Shown here: piece after piece, positions 8,042 through 8,576 of the stretch | Layout of the letters: each line of letters opens with the position of its first letter | How positions within the stretch are numbered: the first letter of the stretch is position 1 | From: an uncultured Fretibacterium sp. | GTDB taxonomy: Bacteria; Synergistota; Synergistia; Synergistales; Aminobacteriaceae | NCBI RefSeq assembly: GCF_963548695.1 | Contig: NZ_CAUUWA010000085.1 | Location: 1-8,576 of the forward strand | Direction: 5' to 3' | DNA length: 8,576 nt | Translations under genes and position numbers: made by a program | Notes under the pieces: model-generated | The model's database searches: none | Seen by the model: the letters and a program-made list of their open reading frames with translations, nothing else | Told to the model about the DNA's origin: nothing

Positions 8042-8389
8042 ATGGCCTTAAAACTGAAGATCATCATGGAGTTCGGCGGCTACCGCTGCGGCTGAGGGGG
8101 CGGAAGGGGGAGCTACACCCCGGAAGAGAAGGCTTCTTTTCCTCAACAGCAAAAGACCCATCAGGAGGTCAGCCGGCTGCTGCGCGCGCTACGCGACCAT
8201 TATGGGGAGCGTCTGGATATCTGCGTCATAGACCCTCGCAATCCCCTGGCCCTTTTCGACATCTTCCGATACCGCGTCCGGCCGTCGCGCCCAACGTGGG
8301 TCTTGGGACGCGACAAGCTCTGCGACGGCATCCCCTCCCTCGATACCCTGCAGGAGGCGATCGACCGGAGCCTGGCCGTCTGCGCGTGA
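8042..8389 (+). CDS. Putative thioredoxin-fold selenoprotein with an in-frame TGA read as selenocysteine (C-G-U motif)
   Basis: With TGA at 8093-8095 read as selenocysteine, the frame gives 115 residues. The order is a strand MALKLKIIMEFGG, the putative redox site YRCGU (C16, U18), a glycine-rich turn, helix THQEVSRLLRALRDHYG (39-55) and strand LDICVID (58-64). A candidate cis-Pro segment RPTWVLG (P84), strand KLCDGIP, and a final helix SLDTLQEAIDRSLA follow. This order matches a thioredoxin fold, and U18 lies after the first strand where such proteins carry their catalytic thiol. Extra cysteines are C61, C94 and C114. AGGAGG is 9 nt upstream of the ATG. After the TGA, 97 codons stay open with the GC-rich third positions of neighbouring genes, and no ATG restart exists. 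A pseudogene with one nonsense mutation or a sequencing error is the main alternative. The exact family and substrate are not recognised; a thiol-redox role is inferred. Confidence 0.7.
8093..8145 (+). promoter_or_regulatory. Candidate SECIS region starting at the in-frame TGA
   Basis: Bacterial selenocysteine insertion needs an RNA hairpin just 3' of the UGA, bound by SelB. Here UGAGG (8093-8097) can pair with CCUCA (8141-8145) at the base. Inside, GGGG (8106-8109) can pair with CCCC (8118-8121) around an 8-nt loop starting with G (GAGCUACA), 14 nt after the UGA. A competing hairpin, GGAAGAGAA (8122-8130) with TTCTTTTCC (8134-8142), has nine pairs including one G-U. I cannot tell which fold is used, and the canonical E. 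coli loop sequence is not evident. Confidence 0.4.
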
Positions 8390-8394
8390 AAACA

Positions 8395-8451
8395 CGGCGC
8401 AGAGGCTCCCAATGAAAGAAAAAGAGAAATTCGGAGGGAGTTTCTGCGCCG
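8395..8451. repeat. 16-bp stem, 25-nt loop hairpin after the selenoprotein gene
   Basis: Bases 8395-8410 pair with 8436-8451 over 16 positions on the plus-strand RNA: 14 Watson-Crick pairs plus two adjacent G-U pairs (8404-8405 with 8441-8442). The loop (8411-8435) is purine-rich. It begins 5 nt after the putative selenoprotein stop. No T tract follows on the plus strand; on the minus strand the stem has a 2-base mismatch and is followed by GTGTTTTCAC. It may be a shared transcript end for convergent genes. Confidence 0.55.
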
Positions 8452-8508
8452 CTTATCAAGGACAGCTTCTGTTGGGAAGGCGGTTCCAGAACCTGCCACG
8501 GATCGAGA

Positions 8509-8576
8509 TCAATCCTTCTGCACCCGCTCCAAAATATAGGCCTTTTTCGGTTTCATTTCGGTCCTCACGATCCTGG
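8509..8576 (-). CDS. Possible 3' end of an unidentified minus-strand gene (partial)
   Basis: The minus-strand frame is open from the window edge to a TGA at 8509-8511 and reads RIVRTEMKPKKAYILERVQKD. The lysine/glutamate-rich, helix-like C-terminus looks like genuine protein, and its stop lies about 60 bp before a hairpin with a short T run on that strand (8395-8451). An internal ATG (MKPKK...) would give only 15 residues, so a longer gene entering from the right is more likely. No function can be assigned. A competing plus-strand frame from an ATG at 8412 to the edge looks less natural. Confidence 0.4.
   Translation of the reverse strand, partial: RIVRTEMKPKKAYILERVQKD

Noticed and set aside
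8189..8499. Minus-strand frames overlapping the selenoprotein region (68, 99 and 77 codons)
   Set aside because: No ribosome binding sites of note and no domain-like sequence; the plus-strand frame explains this region better.
8412..8576. Plus-strand open frame beginning MKEKEKFGGSF and running off the edge
   Set aside because: It starts inside a hairpin loop, has only a weak upstream GAGG, and overlaps a more protein-like minus-strand frame; it cannot be excluded.

Overview
The window is GC-rich and densely coded, and it looks like chromosomal DNA from an anaerobic bacterium with a diaminopimelate-type cell wall. The gene order L7Ae-like protein, rpsL, rpsG, fusA, tuf is the classic str operon as seen in Firmicutes, Thermotogae and Synergistota. 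Protein style, a probable selenocysteine gene and frequent GTG/TTG starts make Synergistota my best guess, but this is inference without a database search.

Layout. Positions 1-3499 hold the str operon on the minus strand: a consensus sigma-70-type promoter (3470-3499), a YbxF-like L7Ae-family protein (3188-3436), rpsL, rpsG, a terminator-like hairpin just after rpsG, fusA, and the first 13 codons of tuf at the window edge. Upstream on the same strand is rlmN (3575-4660), a radical-SAM 23S rRNA/tRNA methyltransferase, so the left half is devoted to translation. Positions 4661-4995 are non-coding and structured: an AT-rich element bounded by a 12-bp perfect inverted repeat, two GC-rich hairpins, and a perfect TATAAT box before the next gene. 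Positions 4996-6372 (+) encode an orphan six-helix membrane histidine kinase. Its 3' end overlaps, tail to tail, that of a dedA-family gene (6305-7060, -), which is translationally coupled (TTGA overlap) to dapF (7057-7890, -), the lysine/peptidoglycan epimerase.

The most interesting object is at 8042-8389 (+), divergent from dapF. It has a good ribosome binding site and an ATG, then 17 codons ending in a Cys-Gly pair, an in-frame TGA, and 97 further open codons whose translation reads as a thioredoxin-fold protein. The TGA falls exactly where a redox-active residue would be (motif C-G-U), and hairpin-forming sequence follows it. I read it as a small thioredoxin-like selenoprotein that ordinary gene calling would miss or split. 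A strong 16-bp hairpin follows its stop codon, and the last 68 bases probably hold the 3' end of another minus-strand gene.

Unusually many genes here appear to start with GTG or TTG (rpsL, the L7Ae-like gene, fusA, dapF, dedA), each supported by Shine-Dalgarno placement.
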